DNA of 64,000 bases from positions 483 to 64,482 of the forward strand of contig NZ_VFSV01000014.1 in NCBI RefSeq assembly GCF_007004065.1, written 5' to 3'. Below the pieces are notes generated by a model, which did no database searches, was not told the origin of the DNA, and saw only the letters and a list, made by a program, of their open reading frames with translations. The position numbers and the translations under genes were made by a program. This stretch comes from Palleronia caenipelagi (GTDB lineage Bacteria > Pseudomonadota > Alphaproteobacteria > Rhodobacterales > Rhodobacteraceae). Positions 1-9,099 of this stretch are shown in pieces (position 1 is the stretch's first letter; each line of letters starts with the position of its first letter).

Positions 1-374
1 CAGCAGCCACTCGACACCTTCCTCGCCGATCCGGTTGCGCCAACGCGTCATCGACGAGGGGTCGATCGGCAGGCGATGCCGGAAGACCGTCCCGTCGCAG
101 AAATGCTGCCAGTAAGGGGTCCCGGCCCACCGTGCACGACCGCCTCGTTGGACAACCGAAAGGCGTACCGGAGATACAAAAGCCCCGCGACCAGGCGCGT
201 CGGCGTGGCAGGGCGACCGGTCTGCGACGGGAACAACCCGGCCCATTCCCGCTCGAACAGCTCCCGGTCGATCAGAGCGGCGAGCTTCACCAGTTCGTGG
301 CGCATGTCGATCATCCCGACCCGTCGCGCGCGCAGCAGATCATCCTGTTTCGGGGGAGGCTTTCCGGGCTTCAT
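1..374 (-). pseudogene. IS5-family transposase, 5' part, frameshifted and cut by the window edge
   Basis: The minus strand encodes the N-terminal region of an IS5-type DDE transposase. The chosen start gives MKPGKPPPK, followed by the family-typical IDMRHELVKLA, GRPATPTRLVAGLLYLRYA and LSNEAVV. After about 80 codons (near base 134) the frame is lost. The expected continuation (YWQHFCDGT, FRHRLPID, SMTRWRNRIGEEG) lies in another frame and runs off the left edge. One missing base explains the shift, so the gene is probably dead unless the copy uses programmed frameshifting. I could not delimit terminal inverted repeats upstream of the start. A C-terminal piece of a similar transposase lies near 10 kb, but the two are not arranged as halves of one element. 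Confidence 0.8.
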
Positions 375-491
375 ATCGCAGCTCGAAATTGCAGGGGTCC
401 GGCTGCAGAAATACCAAATGCTGGGCCTGAAACCTACCAGAGACACTGTGGTATATAGAAAAAACAATGGGATGGGTGTTGTTCAGGGCGA

Positions 492-647
492 ACGAATGAG
501 ATCATCAACAGGACTTGGTCTCCGGAAGACAGCGCGCTCCTGGACGTCAATTTTGACCGCTATCCTGAAAACCCCGAAGCTTACGAACTCAGTTTTTCTG
601 ATTATCAGGATGTCTTTGCAAAGATATACATGGCGCAATCGAGATGA
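492..647 (+). pseudogene. Orphan C-terminal coding remnant next to the IS
   Basis: About 51 codons are open in one frame and end in TGA. They read TNEIINRTWSPEDSALLDVN, followed by an acidic and aromatic stretch (DRYPENPEAYE, FSDYQDVFAKIYMAQSR). The composition looks protein-like but is less GC-rich than the neighbours, and no start codon with a ribosome site is visible. I read it as the 3' end of an older gene whose 5' part was lost when the adjacent IS5-type element arrived. I do not recognise the family. It converges with cca, which ends 66 bases further on. Confidence 0.4.
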
Positions 648-713
648 TCTTCGACGCGCACTGACTGACTGTGGCCGTGTTGAGTCGAGCAGAGCACCGT
701 TGATTCGGAGAGA

Positions 714-1868
714 TCAGAGGCTGGCCAAAAGTTCGGCTCTCCCGAGAGAAAAATTGGATGCGATCCAGTCCTGTTGGAGTCGTCTGAGCATCTGGCCTAT
801 CTCAGCACCTGTAGTCTCCGATGGAAGGTCGGCGGCCCGGACGGGAAACGTCGCCTCTGCGCCCAGTGCGATTTGCGTGTCCATGTCGTGGGGCGGCAGG
901 ACGCCGAAGCTCGCGGCGCGGATCAGCGCCACGTCCCGCGCGATGTCTGCCCCGTGACGCCAGCCCAGTTCCGCAAGCCCGGCCTCAGAGCCCAGCGCCG
1001 CGCGCAAGGTCGCCAGATGGCGGGCTTCGGCGCGGGAGAGGCGCAGGCGCTCGGCGACGCCTTCGCCCCCTAACGCCACCAGCCGCCGCCGCCAGTCGGG
1101 GGCGGTGCCGGTCAGATCTTCGAGATGAACCAACGGTGCGAGGGGGGCGGTCTCGGCGCCGGGCAGCACGCGCATCAGGACCCCGGTCTGCGCCATGGAG
1201 GCGGTCGCGGGGGCAGGGTCCGGAGCGGCGAGCAGGCGGCGCATCTCGTGGCCGATCCGCTCGGCGGAGACATGGGCCAGCCCCTCGGCTCCGGCAGCAC
1301 AGGCGGCTACCGCGTCGGCATCCAGCCCCTCCTCCGGTGCACCGTACCACGCATGAAAGCGGAAAAACCGCAGAATTCTGAGGTAATCCTCGGCGATGCG
1401 CTGATCTGCGTCGCCGACGAACCGGACGCAGCGGGCGTGAAGGTCCGGGAGACCTCCCAGCGGGTCGCGGACGGTGCCATCAGCCTCCGCATAGAGCGCG
1501 TTCATGGTGAAATCGCGCCGCATGGCGTCCTCGGCGATGTCGGTGGCAAAGGCCACCACAGCGCGTCGCCCGTCCGTCTCCACGTCCCGGCGGAAGGTCG
1601 TGACCTCCAGCGGCTGTCCATCAGCGATCACGGTGACCGTGCCATGGGCGATGCCGGTGGGGATGACCTTTAGCGACAGGTCCTCGGCGATGCGGGTCAC
1701 CTCCTCGGGCTTTGCATCGGTGGCGAGATCCAGATCGGCAACCGGGGCGCCCAATGCGGCATTGCGCACGCACCCGCCGACAAACAGGATCTGGTAGCCC
1801 TTCGCACTCATCGCCGCCATGAAGCGCTGCAGCATCGCGCCGCGCCGCCAGTCGCCGTCGATCCTCAC
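714..1868 (-). CDS. cca: CCA tRNA nucleotidyltransferase
   Basis: Adds or repairs the 3' CCA end of tRNAs in the cytoplasm. Nucleotidyltransferase motifs are present in order: FVGGCVRNAALG, DLDLATDA (metal-binding Asp pair), RRDFTMNALY, DPLGGLPDL and EDYLRILRFFRF. The protein is 384 residues, usual for the alphaproteobacterial type without an HD domain. The start is a GTG that forms a GTGA overlap with the stop of the upstream NUDIX gene; the later ATG (MLQRF) would cut the conserved N-terminus, while the longer open frame upstream is a shadow of the NUDIX gene. Last gene of the hslO-NUDIX-cca operon. Confidence 0.93.
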   Translation of the reverse strand: MRIDGDWRRGAMLQRFMAAMSAKGYQILFVGGCVRNAALGAPVADLDLATDAKPEEVTRIAEDLSLKVIPTGIAHGTVTVIADGQPLEVTTFRRDVETDGRRAVVAFATDIAEDAMRRDFTMNALYAEADGTVRDPLGGLPDLHARCVRFVGDADQRIAEDYLRILRFFRFHAWYGAPEEGLDADAVAACAAGAEGLAHVSAERIGHEMRRLLAAPDPAPATASMAQTGVLMRVLPGAETAPLAPLVHLEDLTGTAPDWRRRLVALGGEGVAERLRLSRAEARHLATLRAALGSEAGLAELGWRHGADIARDVALIRAASFGVLPPHDMDTQIALGAEATFPVRAADLPSETTGAEIGQMLRRLQQDWIASNFSLGRAELLASL

Positions 1869-2449
1869 GCCAGACGCTCCGCCAGTCCACGCAAGATGCG
1901 GGCGGTGGCGCCCCAGATGTAATAGGGGCCCCACGGGACGACATAATAATACCGGGTGGTGCCGCTCCAGTCGCGTCCCTCGATGCGGAAGTTCCGCCGG
2001 TTCTCCAGATGCGCCAAGGGCACCTCGAAGATCTCTGCGACTTCGCCGGGTTCGGGACGAAACGTTCCGTCCCAATGGAGCATCGCCACAATGGGCGTGA
2101 CCTTGTAGCCTGTCACGGTCACATGGGTCGGCAGCGCGCCCAGCACGTTGAGGGCCTGGGGCGGCACGCCGGTTTCCTCCTCTGCCTCGCGCAGGGCAGC
2201 GGCAGTGGCGTCGGCATCGCCCGCGTCGATCTTGCCGCCCGGAAAGGCGATCTGGCCGGGATGTTTGCTCAGGTGGGAGGCCCGTTTGGTCAGCAGAACC
2301 CGCCCGTCAGGCCGGACCGCGACCAGCACCGCCGCGCCACGCAAGCTCGTGGACGGTCGCGGACGGTCGCGGTTCAGATCGAAATCCGACGAAGACGCCC
2401 CGTCCCGGGACAGGGCGTCTCGCAGCCGGGTTTCAAGGTCAGCCGTCAT
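1865..2449 (-). CDS. CoA pyrophosphatase-type NUDIX hydrolase
   Basis: Predicted to hydrolyse coenzyme A or a similar nucleotide diphosphate. It carries the motif that precedes the NUDIX box in NudL-type enzymes (VLLTKRASHL, HPGQIAFPGG) and the box itself (GGKIDAGD through REAEEETGV, with Asp in the first acidic position as is common in this subfamily). Length is 194 residues, normal for the family. The start MTADLE was chosen because it overlaps hslO by 11 bases; an ATG eight codons earlier (MKPRAL) would overlap more. It is translationally coupled to cca downstream. Confidence 0.85.
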   Translation of the reverse strand: MTADLETRLRDALSRDGASSSDFDLNRDRPRPSTSLRGAAVLVAVRPDGRVLLTKRASHLSKHPGQIAFPGGKIDAGDADATAAALREAEEETGVPPQALNVLGALPTHVTVTGYKVTPIVAMLHWDGTFRPEPGEVAEIFEVPLAHLENRRNFRIEGRDWSGTTRYYYVVPWGPYYIWGATARILRGLAERLA

Positions 2450-3440
2450 CGCCGCCAGCGCTCTCGGCTTCAAAACCGAGGGTCTTCGGGTCGAACTCGT
2501 AATGGGCGCCGCAGAACTGGCAATCGGCGGTGACGATGCCCTCTTCGGTGGTCATGTGGCCAATGTCCCGCTGCGAGTAGATCGACAGGGACTGCCGGAC
2601 GCGATCCGCAGAGCAAGTACACCCAAACCGCACCGGTTGCGCGTCGAAGACCCGTGGCCTTTCCTCGTGGAACAACCGGATCAGCAGCTCGGTCGGGGTA
2701 ACCATAGGGCCGATCAGCTCGGTTTCCTCGACCGTGTCCAGCAACGCGTTGGCGCGGGTCCAGTTTTCGGCCTCGTCCCCGTCAAGGATATCCTCTGCGG
2801 TCAGCAGGTTCTGCTCTCCGGTGGCCTCGGCTTCCGCCCGCAGCGGCGACGCCTCGGGCATATGCTGGAGCATGATACCCCCACCGCGCCAATGGCTCTC
2901 GCCGCCCGGCTCCTGCGCGCGACCGAAGGTCAGCGCGAACCGGGTGGGCAACTGCTCGGACTGGGCAAAATACGCCTCGGCACAGGATGCGAGGGAACCG
3001 CCCGCGATGGGCGTGACACCGGAATAGGGCGTGGTCCCCGGCCCCTGATCGAGCAGAACGGCAAAATATCCCTTGCCAATCTGCGAGAACGGCTCGGCAC
3101 TGAGGTCCAGCCGCTCGGCGTCATAGCTGGCATAGGCGCGGATCTGCGCGGGCGAGCCATCCTCACCCGGTGCGTAGTAATCGGTCGCGATCAGCCGGGC
3201 CGGGCCGTCGCCGCGCACTTGCAGCGACAGTTTCCAGCGCAGCTTAATGGTCTGGCCGATCAGCGCGGTCAGCATCACCGCCTCGGCGACAAGAGCCTCG
3301 ATCACCGGCGGATAGTCATGCTGAGCCAGCACCTGATCCATGACCCCGTCCACGCGGGCGAGGCGGCCACGGATATCCGAGCGGTCGAGCTGGAAAGGCA
3401 GGACGGTATCGTCCCAGGCGATCTTTGTTCCGAGTGACAT
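2439..3440 (-). CDS. hslO: Hsp33 redox-regulated chaperone
   Basis: Cytoplasmic holdase activated by oxidation and unfolding. The C-terminus holds the zinc-binding cysteines as FGCTCS and CQFCGAHY, which release zinc and form disulfides when oxidised. The 333-residue length is slightly above the E. coli protein. The start MSLGTKIAW is preceded by AGAGAGAAAG; in-frame ATGs further upstream lie in the intergenic region shared with the divergent NUDIX gene. First gene of the operon with the CoA pyrophosphatase and cca. Confidence 0.93.
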   Translation of the reverse strand: MSLGTKIAWDDTVLPFQLDRSDIRGRLARVDGVMDQVLAQHDYPPVIEALVAEAVMLTALIGQTIKLRWKLSLQVRGDGPARLIATDYYAPGEDGSPAQIRAYASYDAERLDLSAEPFSQIGKGYFAVLLDQGPGTTPYSGVTPIAGGSLASCAEAYFAQSEQLPTRFALTFGRAQEPGGESHWRGGGIMLQHMPEASPLRAEAEATGEQNLLTAEDILDGDEAENWTRANALLDTVEETELIGPMVTPTELLIRLFHEERPRVFDAQPVRFGCTCSADRVRQSLSIYSQRDIGHMTTEEGIVTADCQFCGAHYEFDPKTLGFEAESAGGDDG

Positions 3441-3534
3441 GGGCTTTCTCTCTGGCGTCCCGGAGGACATACCGGCACCATATAGGGATGGCAAACTGTC
3501 GCTTGAACCCTCCCATTCTGACCGAGGTGATCGG

Positions 3535-3987
3535 ATGATCCGTCGGTTCGGTCCAGCGCCCCGTGATGCGGCCAGCTATCTGCGGCGTCCCGGAGCCTAT
3601 GCGCTGATCCTGCATCGGGGCCGCGTGATGCTGACCCGGCAGGACGATCCGGACAGCGAGTGGCAGTTGCCGGGTGGCGGTATCGATCCGGGGGAGAGCC
3701 CTCTGGCGGCGTTACATCGCGAAGTGCTGGAGGAGACCGGCTGGCGGGTCAGGGTCACAGGCCATGTCCTCACCTTTCGCCGCTTCGCCCGGATCGAGAT
3801 TTACGACATGGATGCCGAGAAGATCTGCCATGTCTTTGCCGCCCGGCCCGCGTATCGTCTTGGCCCGCCCAGCGAACCCAATCATCTCACACGATGGTTG
3901 CCCGTCCCCAAAGCCCTGCGGATCATGAGCAATCCCGGCGATGCGGCCGCCCTGAGGCAGGTCTGGCGGAAAGGTCGGTCGCGGTGA
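3535..3987 (+). CDS. NUDIX hydrolase
   Basis: A 150-residue protein with a complete NUDIX box (GGGIDPGES, REVLEETGW), so it should hydrolyse a nucleoside diphosphate linked to another moiety; the substrate cannot be read from the sequence. The start MIRRFGP is preceded by GAGGTGATCGG. It is transcribed divergently from hslO, with a 94-base gap that must hold both promoters. Monocistronic. Confidence 0.87.
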   Translation: MIRRFGPAPRDAASYLRRPGAYALILHRGRVMLTRQDDPDSEWQLPGGGIDPGESPLAALHREVLEETGWRVRVTGHVLTFRRFARIEIYDMDAEKICHVFAARPAYRLGPPSEPNHLTRWLPVPKALRIMSNPGDAAALRQVWRKGRSR

Positions 3988-4324
3988 TCCGACTCTCGGG
4001 TCCGGTTGTTCCTTCGGTCCTGTTGTCGGCTGTATGAACCGTCGTTGCCCGCTAGAGATTGCTGAAAGCCTATGTTTTTTGACGCGGCGCATCTCCTGTT
4101 CGACCCCCGTTCCTCGTGCCAAATTCTCAACCAGAGAAGAGTATTTTCGGGCCAAAGCCATTTAGGCGGACGTGAAACTGGGACGATCCTATGTCAAATG
4201 TAAACTACCTTACACTTAGTGGCGCTTTTATCTCCACCTAAGCGCGATCTGCGAACTAGGGTTAACCCAAGGTAAATGCTTCGCGGACTGTGCGGAGCCT
4301 GCGTTAAAATGGGGGTAGCCTGAC
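3988..4324. other. Intergenic region, AT-richer, with a CtrA-like site
   Basis: No credible gene on either strand. The last 150 bases are clearly less GC-rich than the flanks. They contain the palindrome GGGTTAACCC, which is part of TTAA-N7-TAAA, close to the alphaproteobacterial CtrA consensus TTAA-N7-TTAA. This lies about 50 bases before the small downstream gene and could be its promoter region. Confidence 0.5.
4262..4276 (+). promoter_or_regulatory. Possible CtrA-type binding site
   Basis: TTAACCCAAGGTAAA matches the bipartite CtrA recognition pattern at seven of eight positions in the half-sites. It sits 49 bases upstream of the small unknown gene. One imperfect match is weak evidence; it could be chance. 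Confidence 0.3.
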
Positions 4325-4723
4325 ATGGTCATGCAGCACAGCGCCATTGAGTTTCACACGTCCACACATGTTGAGAACGCCAAAGGGGTGATCACCCGGA
4401 TTTTCAGCACTTTTCGTCCTGCGATCCAGTCCGCCAAGGGTTCTGACGCAACACAGGACCTCGTGAATGATCGTGTGATCTGGGTGAAAGAGGCGGAAAC
4501 CCGGAACGCGGCGGCCTTCGACGGTGCGCTGGTCCCGCCTGCCGAGGATAGCCTGATGATTTTGGGACAGGCCATTGGCGGTCCCGATCTGAGTCCCATG
4601 CCTGATGATGACGAGCGGGTGGCTTTGACGATATTGGGCGGCGACCCCAACAGCGATTTCTTCTTGCCCGTCGAATTCGCAACGACCAGCGCGGATCAGT
4701 CGGGAAGCCCCGTACTCGCCTGA
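4325..4723 (+). CDS. Hypothetical protein, 132 residues
   Basis: I do not recognise this family. It has no signal peptide or membrane segment; the C-terminal half is acidic (MPDDDERVALTILGGD). GGGGGTAG precedes the ATG; a second ATG two codons later is also possible. It lies alone between a NUDIX gene and the molybdenum hydroxylase operon, 94 bases before the latter and on the same strand, so it could share its transcript. Codon use looks ordinary for the region. Confidence 0.6.
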   Translation: MVMQHSAIEFHTSTHVENAKGVITRIFSTFRPAIQSAKGSDATQDLVNDRVIWVKEAETRNAAAFDGALVPPAEDSLMILGQAIGGPDLSPMPDDDERVALTILGGDPNSDFFLPVEFATTSADQSGSPVLA

Positions 4724-4817
4724 GGGCCGCGTTTCCTCAGGAGTGGCGTGCCGGGACTCCTAACTACAGGCAGACAACGGGGAGGTTGTCCGCGGAAACA
4801 GGCCGAAAGGACGCCTT

Positions 4818-7607
4818 ATGATCGAGACTTCGGCGGTGTCACGGCGCAGCTTTCTCACAGCGTCGGGAGCCCTTATCACCTGCAGAATTTTCTCCTTGCC
4901 CGCGCTCGCGTCCGGGACAGGGCCGGCTGGCTCAGGCGCTCCGGGCGTCGCGACACAGCGGATTGAGGGCCTGTCGAAGATCACCGGAAAGAAGGTCTTT
5001 GCCCGGGATTTCCAAGCCCGTGACATGGATGGCTGGCCCAACCGCCAATGGCACGCCCAGTACCTGCGCGCTCTCCATGCGGATCGCCCGTTCGAACGTT
5101 TGGATCTGTCGGCGCTGCCCGCCGAAGCCCAGCCTGCCCGCGTGGTATTGGGCGATGAGCTGCGCGAGACGCAGGCCGCGATGAGCCTGTCCTTCAACCG
5201 CGACCTTCATGTCGAGGAACGGATCGAAGAAGAGGCAATCGAAGCGATGACCGCCTCCAGGATCGGCCTAATGTCGGTGAACCTGCCCCGGAATATTCTC
5301 TACGATCTGATCGTCCAGCCCAATAACAGGCCCGATTATCTGGGTCAGGCCGTAGCGTTGCTCCTGTTTGACAGCCGGGCCTCCTATCTCGCGGCCCGCA
5401 AAGCGCTACTTTTCAACGATGATAGCTTTCAGGTCTACGGTGCGCCTGTCTCGTCTGACGGGCCGCCATCACCCGGCGAGCCCTTCAGGCCTCTGACCGA
5501 TTACGTGAAGTATCACGATGAGTTCAGCTATGCGCAGAACGCCAAGGGTTACAAAGACAATGCCGAAAAGTACCGCGAGCAGATCCGCGAAACCGTCGCA
5601 CGTCACCCGGAATTCATAATTCAGAACGTCGACGCTGCGATGCAGGCTGTGGACCCCATGTTCATGGAGCCCGAGAGCGGCCTTGTCTGGATCGATCCGG
5701 CTTCAGCGACCATGCATCTGCTGATGGGCACACAGTCGCCGGACGCGGATATTGACAATATTCTCAGCCTCTACGGCACGGACGATCCCCCGGCGCCGGT
5801 TCGGCAGATCAACCTGACCAACTGCTACCTCGGAGGGGGATTTGGTGGGCGGGACAGCTCACCGTTTTCGCTGATGCTGGCGCTGGCGGGTGGGTTCGCG
5901 GACGGAAATCCGGTGAGCCTGTCCTATGACCGGTTCGAGCAGTTCCGCGTCGGGCTCAAGCGTCACGCGGCTGAAATTGACGGACATATCGCCGTCGCGC
6001 CCGATATGAAATTGCAGGCGATCAAGATGACGCTGACCTTTGACGGCGGTGGGCGGCGGAATCTCAGCCCGTTTGTCGCGTCGCTTGGCGCGCTCTGCGC
6101 TGGCGGGTCCTACGTGACGCCCATGGCGGATATCAGCGCTGAGGCGATCCACACGGAGAATATCTCTGGCGGCTCTCAGCGCGGCTTCGGCGGGCCACAG
6201 GCGTATTTCGCTATCGAGACGGCGCTGGACGAACTCGCGATCACGCAGAACTGGGACCCCGTCGCCCTGCGCCGGGCCAACCTGATCCGGAAGGGTGATC
6301 GCACGGTCGTCGGCGGGCCGATCACCCAGTCCCTGCGTCTGTCGGAAATGCTGGACATCGCTGAGCGGCATCCGCTCTGGGCGGATCGTGCTGAGATCAG
6401 GAAAGATCACAAAGAGGCGGGCCGGACCTACGGCACCGGCTTTGCGATGTCGTTGCAGGCTTATGGAACCTCGGGCGATGGCATGGTCGCGGCGGTGCGG
6501 CTGGAACGGGACGGCAGCCTGACGGTATCCTCGGCGGCCGTGGACATGGGCAACGGATCGGCCACCACGCTGGGCGTCGTGATTGGTCCGATCCTAGGCG
6601 CCAATGCCGCGCGCGTCCACATGTCGGATTACACCCTGGCGGGTCAGACTGGTCTCGGCACGAAGTCAAAACCCAAGAACTGGAGCAATGCCCGCTGGAC
6701 CCCGAAGACAGTGGGATCCTCGTCCGCCTGCCTGACGGGATTGCATCAGGTCCATACCGCGCAGCAAACCGCGACCGCGCTGCTCGAAGGGTCGATCCTC
6801 GTGGCTGCGGCGGAGATATGGGGCACTGGTGCGGTTTCGCCCGACGATGTGGTCTGGGACGATGGGCGCGTGACCCGGATCGACGGGACCGCCTCCCCCC
6901 TCGATCTGCCTCGGCTGGCGGAGTTCATCTATCGCAAAGGCTTACCCTGCGGTGCTCTCGGCCACGCCTATTTTCAGAACACGTGGGCGGAAGCCAGCTA
7001 TGACACGCCCGGCGGTACCCTGCGACTGCAACTGGATGGTCTGTCCTTTTATCTGCCGGACCAGAGCGATCCGCAATTTGTAGAGCGACAGGACGGCAAC
7101 GGCCCCGGCTGGGCATCACGGCGGTATTCCCGGTATGTCTGGGCGCCATGCGTTAATGTGGTCGGGTTGACCGTGGACGAGCAGAGCGGTGCGGTGCAGA
7201 TTGAAAACGTGCTGAGCGTACTCAACGCTGGCCATCTCCATGTGCCGGAACTGGTGTCGGGGCAGAGTCAGGGCGGTGTGGCCATGGCGATCAGTTATAC
7301 CTTGCTCGAAGATATGCCCCCCGGGATGGACGGCCCTGCCGATGGCACATGGAACCTGCACAAGTATCACGTGGCGCGTGCCGCCGACATTCCGCTGGGC
7401 GGTCAGTATGTCCGCGGCGGCCGGGCGCAGGAGCTGATCACGTTGCCGCCCCTGCCCGGCACCGGGCGGGTTGGACGGGGGATCGCCGAGGCGGTGATGT
7501 GCTCCGTTCCGCCAGCCATCTCTAACGCGATCCGCGACGCAACAGGCAAGCGGTTCTCCGCGTTGCCGATTACGCCTGAGCGGATCAGAGAGGAGATGCG
7601 CCGATGA
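4818..7607 (+). CDS. Exported molybdenum hydroxylase large subunit (xanthine dehydrogenase/isoquinoline oxidoreductase type)
   Basis: Binds the molybdopterin cofactor and the substrate. The N-terminus has a twin-arginine signal (SRRSFLTASG, Arg9-Arg10) ending near LPALASG, so the folded holoenzyme is exported. Family motifs follow: GGGFGGRD around residue 345, QRGFGGPQ around 455, and the C-terminal GIAEAVMCSVPPAISNAI, whose Glu (about 891) fits the catalytic glutamate of this family. At 929 residues it is longer than most relatives (about 700-800), with extra sequence in the N-terminal third. GAAAGGA precedes the ATG. It overlaps the 2Fe-2S subunit gene by ATGA. No FAD subunit is encoded, which fits the two-subunit type that passes electrons to cytochrome. 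Substrate unknown. Confidence 0.88.
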   Translation: MIETSAVSRRSFLTASGALITCRIFSLPALASGTGPAGSGAPGVATQRIEGLSKITGKKVFARDFQARDMDGWPNRQWHAQYLRALHADRPFERLDLSALPAEAQPARVVLGDELRETQAAMSLSFNRDLHVEERIEEEAIEAMTASRIGLMSVNLPRNILYDLIVQPNNRPDYLGQAVALLLFDSRASYLAARKALLFNDDSFQVYGAPVSSDGPPSPGEPFRPLTDYVKYHDEFSYAQNAKGYKDNAEKYREQIRETVARHPEFIIQNVDAAMQAVDPMFMEPESGLVWIDPASATMHLLMGTQSPDADIDNILSLYGTDDPPAPVRQINLTNCYLGGGFGGRDSSPFSLMLALAGGFADGNPVSLSYDRFEQFRVGLKRHAAEIDGHIAVAPDMKLQAIKMTLTFDGGGRRNLSPFVASLGALCAGGSYVTPMADISAEAIHTENISGGSQRGFGGPQAYFAIETALDELAITQNWDPVALRRANLIRKGDRTVVGGPITQSLRLSEMLDIAERHPLWADRAEIRKDHKEAGRTYGTGFAMSLQAYGTSGDGMVAAVRLERDGSLTVSSAAVDMGNGSATTLGVVIGPILGANAARVHMSDYTLAGQTGLGTKSKPKNWSNARWTPKTVGSSSACLTGLHQVHTAQQTATALLEGSILVAAAEIWGTGAVSPDDVVWDDGRVTRIDGTASPLDLPRLAEFIYRKGLPCGALGHAYFQNTWAEASYDTPGGTLRLQLDGLSFYLPDQSDPQFVERQDGNGPGWASRRYSRYVWAPCVNVVGLTVDEQSGAVQIENVLSVLNAGHLHVPELVSGQSQGGVAMAISYTLLEDMPPGMDGPADGTWNLHKYHVARAADIPLGGQYVRGGRAQELITLPPLPGTGRVGRGIAEAVMCSVPPAISNAIRDATGKRFSALPITPERIREEMRR

Positions 7608-8125
7608 CCATCCGTCTCAGCGTGAATGGCACGTCTCACGAGCTGCCCGACAGCCGCGGCACGGAGTCGCTGATCGATTTCCTGCACGAAGACCTCAATC
7701 TGACTGGTACGAAGCTCTGTTGCGGCATCGGGATCTGCAAGGCCTGCACGGTTCAGGTGGTCAAGCCCCCGAGTCCCGTACCCACCGCGATGATAAGCTG
7801 CTCCACGGCGCTCAGCTCGCTGAACGGGACGGAGATCCACACGATCGAGTCGGTCGCGCAAGACGGTATACCTGATCCGGTGCAGCAGTCCTTTCTGGAC
7901 CATTTCGCATTTCAGTGCGGCTATTGCGCTCCGGGCTTTGTCATGGCCACCCGTACGTTCCTCACCCACCTTCAGGCCCGACCCTTGCCGCCCGATCAGC
8001 TCGAAGAGGCCATGATGGACGCCATCGGCAACCACATCTGCCGCTGCACGGGGTATGTCCGCTATTTCAACGCGATCCGGGACCTCGCCGAGCGGGTCAA
8101 TGCCGGGGAAGAGATCAAGCTATGA
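7604..8125 (+). CDS. Molybdenum hydroxylase 2Fe-2S subunit
   Basis: Carries two [2Fe-2S] clusters that take electrons from the molybdenum centre. The plant-ferredoxin-type cluster uses Cys40, Cys45, Cys48 and Cys66 (CCGIGICKACTV, SCSTA), and the helical C-terminal domain uses Cys105/Cys108 and Cys146/Cys148 (CGYCAPGF, CRCTGY). It has no signal peptide, so it should be carried across the membrane by the Tat-tagged large subunit. AGGAGA precedes the ATG, and both ends overlap their neighbours by four bases, showing tight coupling. Confidence 0.93.
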   Translation: MTIRLSVNGTSHELPDSRGTESLIDFLHEDLNLTGTKLCCGIGICKACTVQVVKPPSPVPTAMISCSTALSSLNGTEIHTIESVAQDGIPDPVQQSFLDHFAFQCGYCAPGFVMATRTFLTHLQARPLPPDQLEEAMMDAIGNHICRCTGYVRYFNAIRDLAERVNAGEEIKL

Positions 8126-9099
8126 GACAGGCCCTCATCCTCTGTTTGTGTCTGCCGGGTCTTGCCAGTGCCGACAGCTCGCCTTGGGAAACTTATGGTT
8201 CGGCCTGTGCAGAGGCCATCGGGGAGGTGCCGGTGTTTGACTGTCAGTCCGGTGCTGCCATCCCGATCACAATTGAAGGGACACCTGTCACCGACCGGGC
8301 GCCGGGTACCTGCGACCGGCCGGCCTTGCTGGACAATGCCCCGGACTCCGACGGGCAGTGCGTTCCGTTCTCGCGTATCCTCGACCTCTCGACCGACACT
8401 GCACAGATCGCAGTCATGTGCCGGCAAAAACGTTTCCGCAGCGCTGACGCGACAGAGTATGACGAGATTGATGTGATCGCCCATAACCCGGCGACGGGCG
8501 CCACGTGCTGGTTTCAGGCCAGCGCAGACGAGAGCGGTCCGGTGAGCGGCGGCGCCGTGCCTTCTCCGACACGCGCGACCGATGGCAGCTTCTGGCAGTC
8601 GCCCGAAGCCGTTGCAAAGGGGGACTGTGGCGTCTGTCATGACAATGACCCGTTCATGTACTCGCCTTTCGTCGGACAGGTCTGGGATCTTGTTCCCGTC
8701 AACCCGTTTGGTCCCTATGCCCATATTGACGCCGGTTTTGGCTTTGACCGCTGGCCGACCCGTCATTTCGAGATCCGGGATAATGCCTGCACGGCGTGTC
8801 ATCGGATCGGTGCGGGGCAGACCACTGATAACTATGCTGATGACATCAAGCCCGGATCCTGCGGCCAGCTTACCCTGTGGATGACGGGTCAGGATGTGCC
8901 ACCCGGAGCGGATCACCAAGCCGCACGCTATCCCGGCAGCCACGGGATGCCGATCAACTTTGGCCTGTCTCATCCGGCATGGGACGTGACATATGCAGAC
9001 TCTTCGGCTAATGTCTTTTCCTGTTGCTTGGATCATTCACAAGATTTTTGTGCCGTAAACGAGATTGACTCATTTCTGGACGCGCTGCCTTTGAGATGA
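8122..9099 (+). CDS. Secreted diheme c-type cytochrome, probable electron acceptor of the hydroxylase
   Basis: A 325-residue protein with an N-terminal signal (cleavage near GLASA). It has two c-heme sites, CGVCH (169-173) and CTACH (223-227). Several further cysteines (for example 29, 41, 64, 80, 100, 129 and a CC near the end) may form disulfides. I do not recognise the domain outside the heme sites. Its position between the 2Fe-2S subunit and the regulator, with ATGA overlaps on both sides, suggests that it takes electrons from the exported hydroxylase in the periplasm. Confidence 0.8.
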   Translation: MRQALILCLCLPGLASADSSPWETYGSACAEAIGEVPVFDCQSGAAIPITIEGTPVTDRAPGTCDRPALLDNAPDSDGQCVPFSRILDLSTDTAQIAVMCRQKRFRSADATEYDEIDVIAHNPATGATCWFQASADESGPVSGGAVPSPTRATDGSFWQSPEAVAKGDCGVCHDNDPFMYSPFVGQVWDLVPVNPFGPYAHIDAGFGFDRWPTRHFEIRDNACTACHRIGAGQTTDNYADDIKPGSCGQLTLWMTGQDVPPGADHQAARYPGSHGMPINFGLSHPAWDVTYADSSANVFSCCLDHSQDFCAVNEIDSFLDALPLR

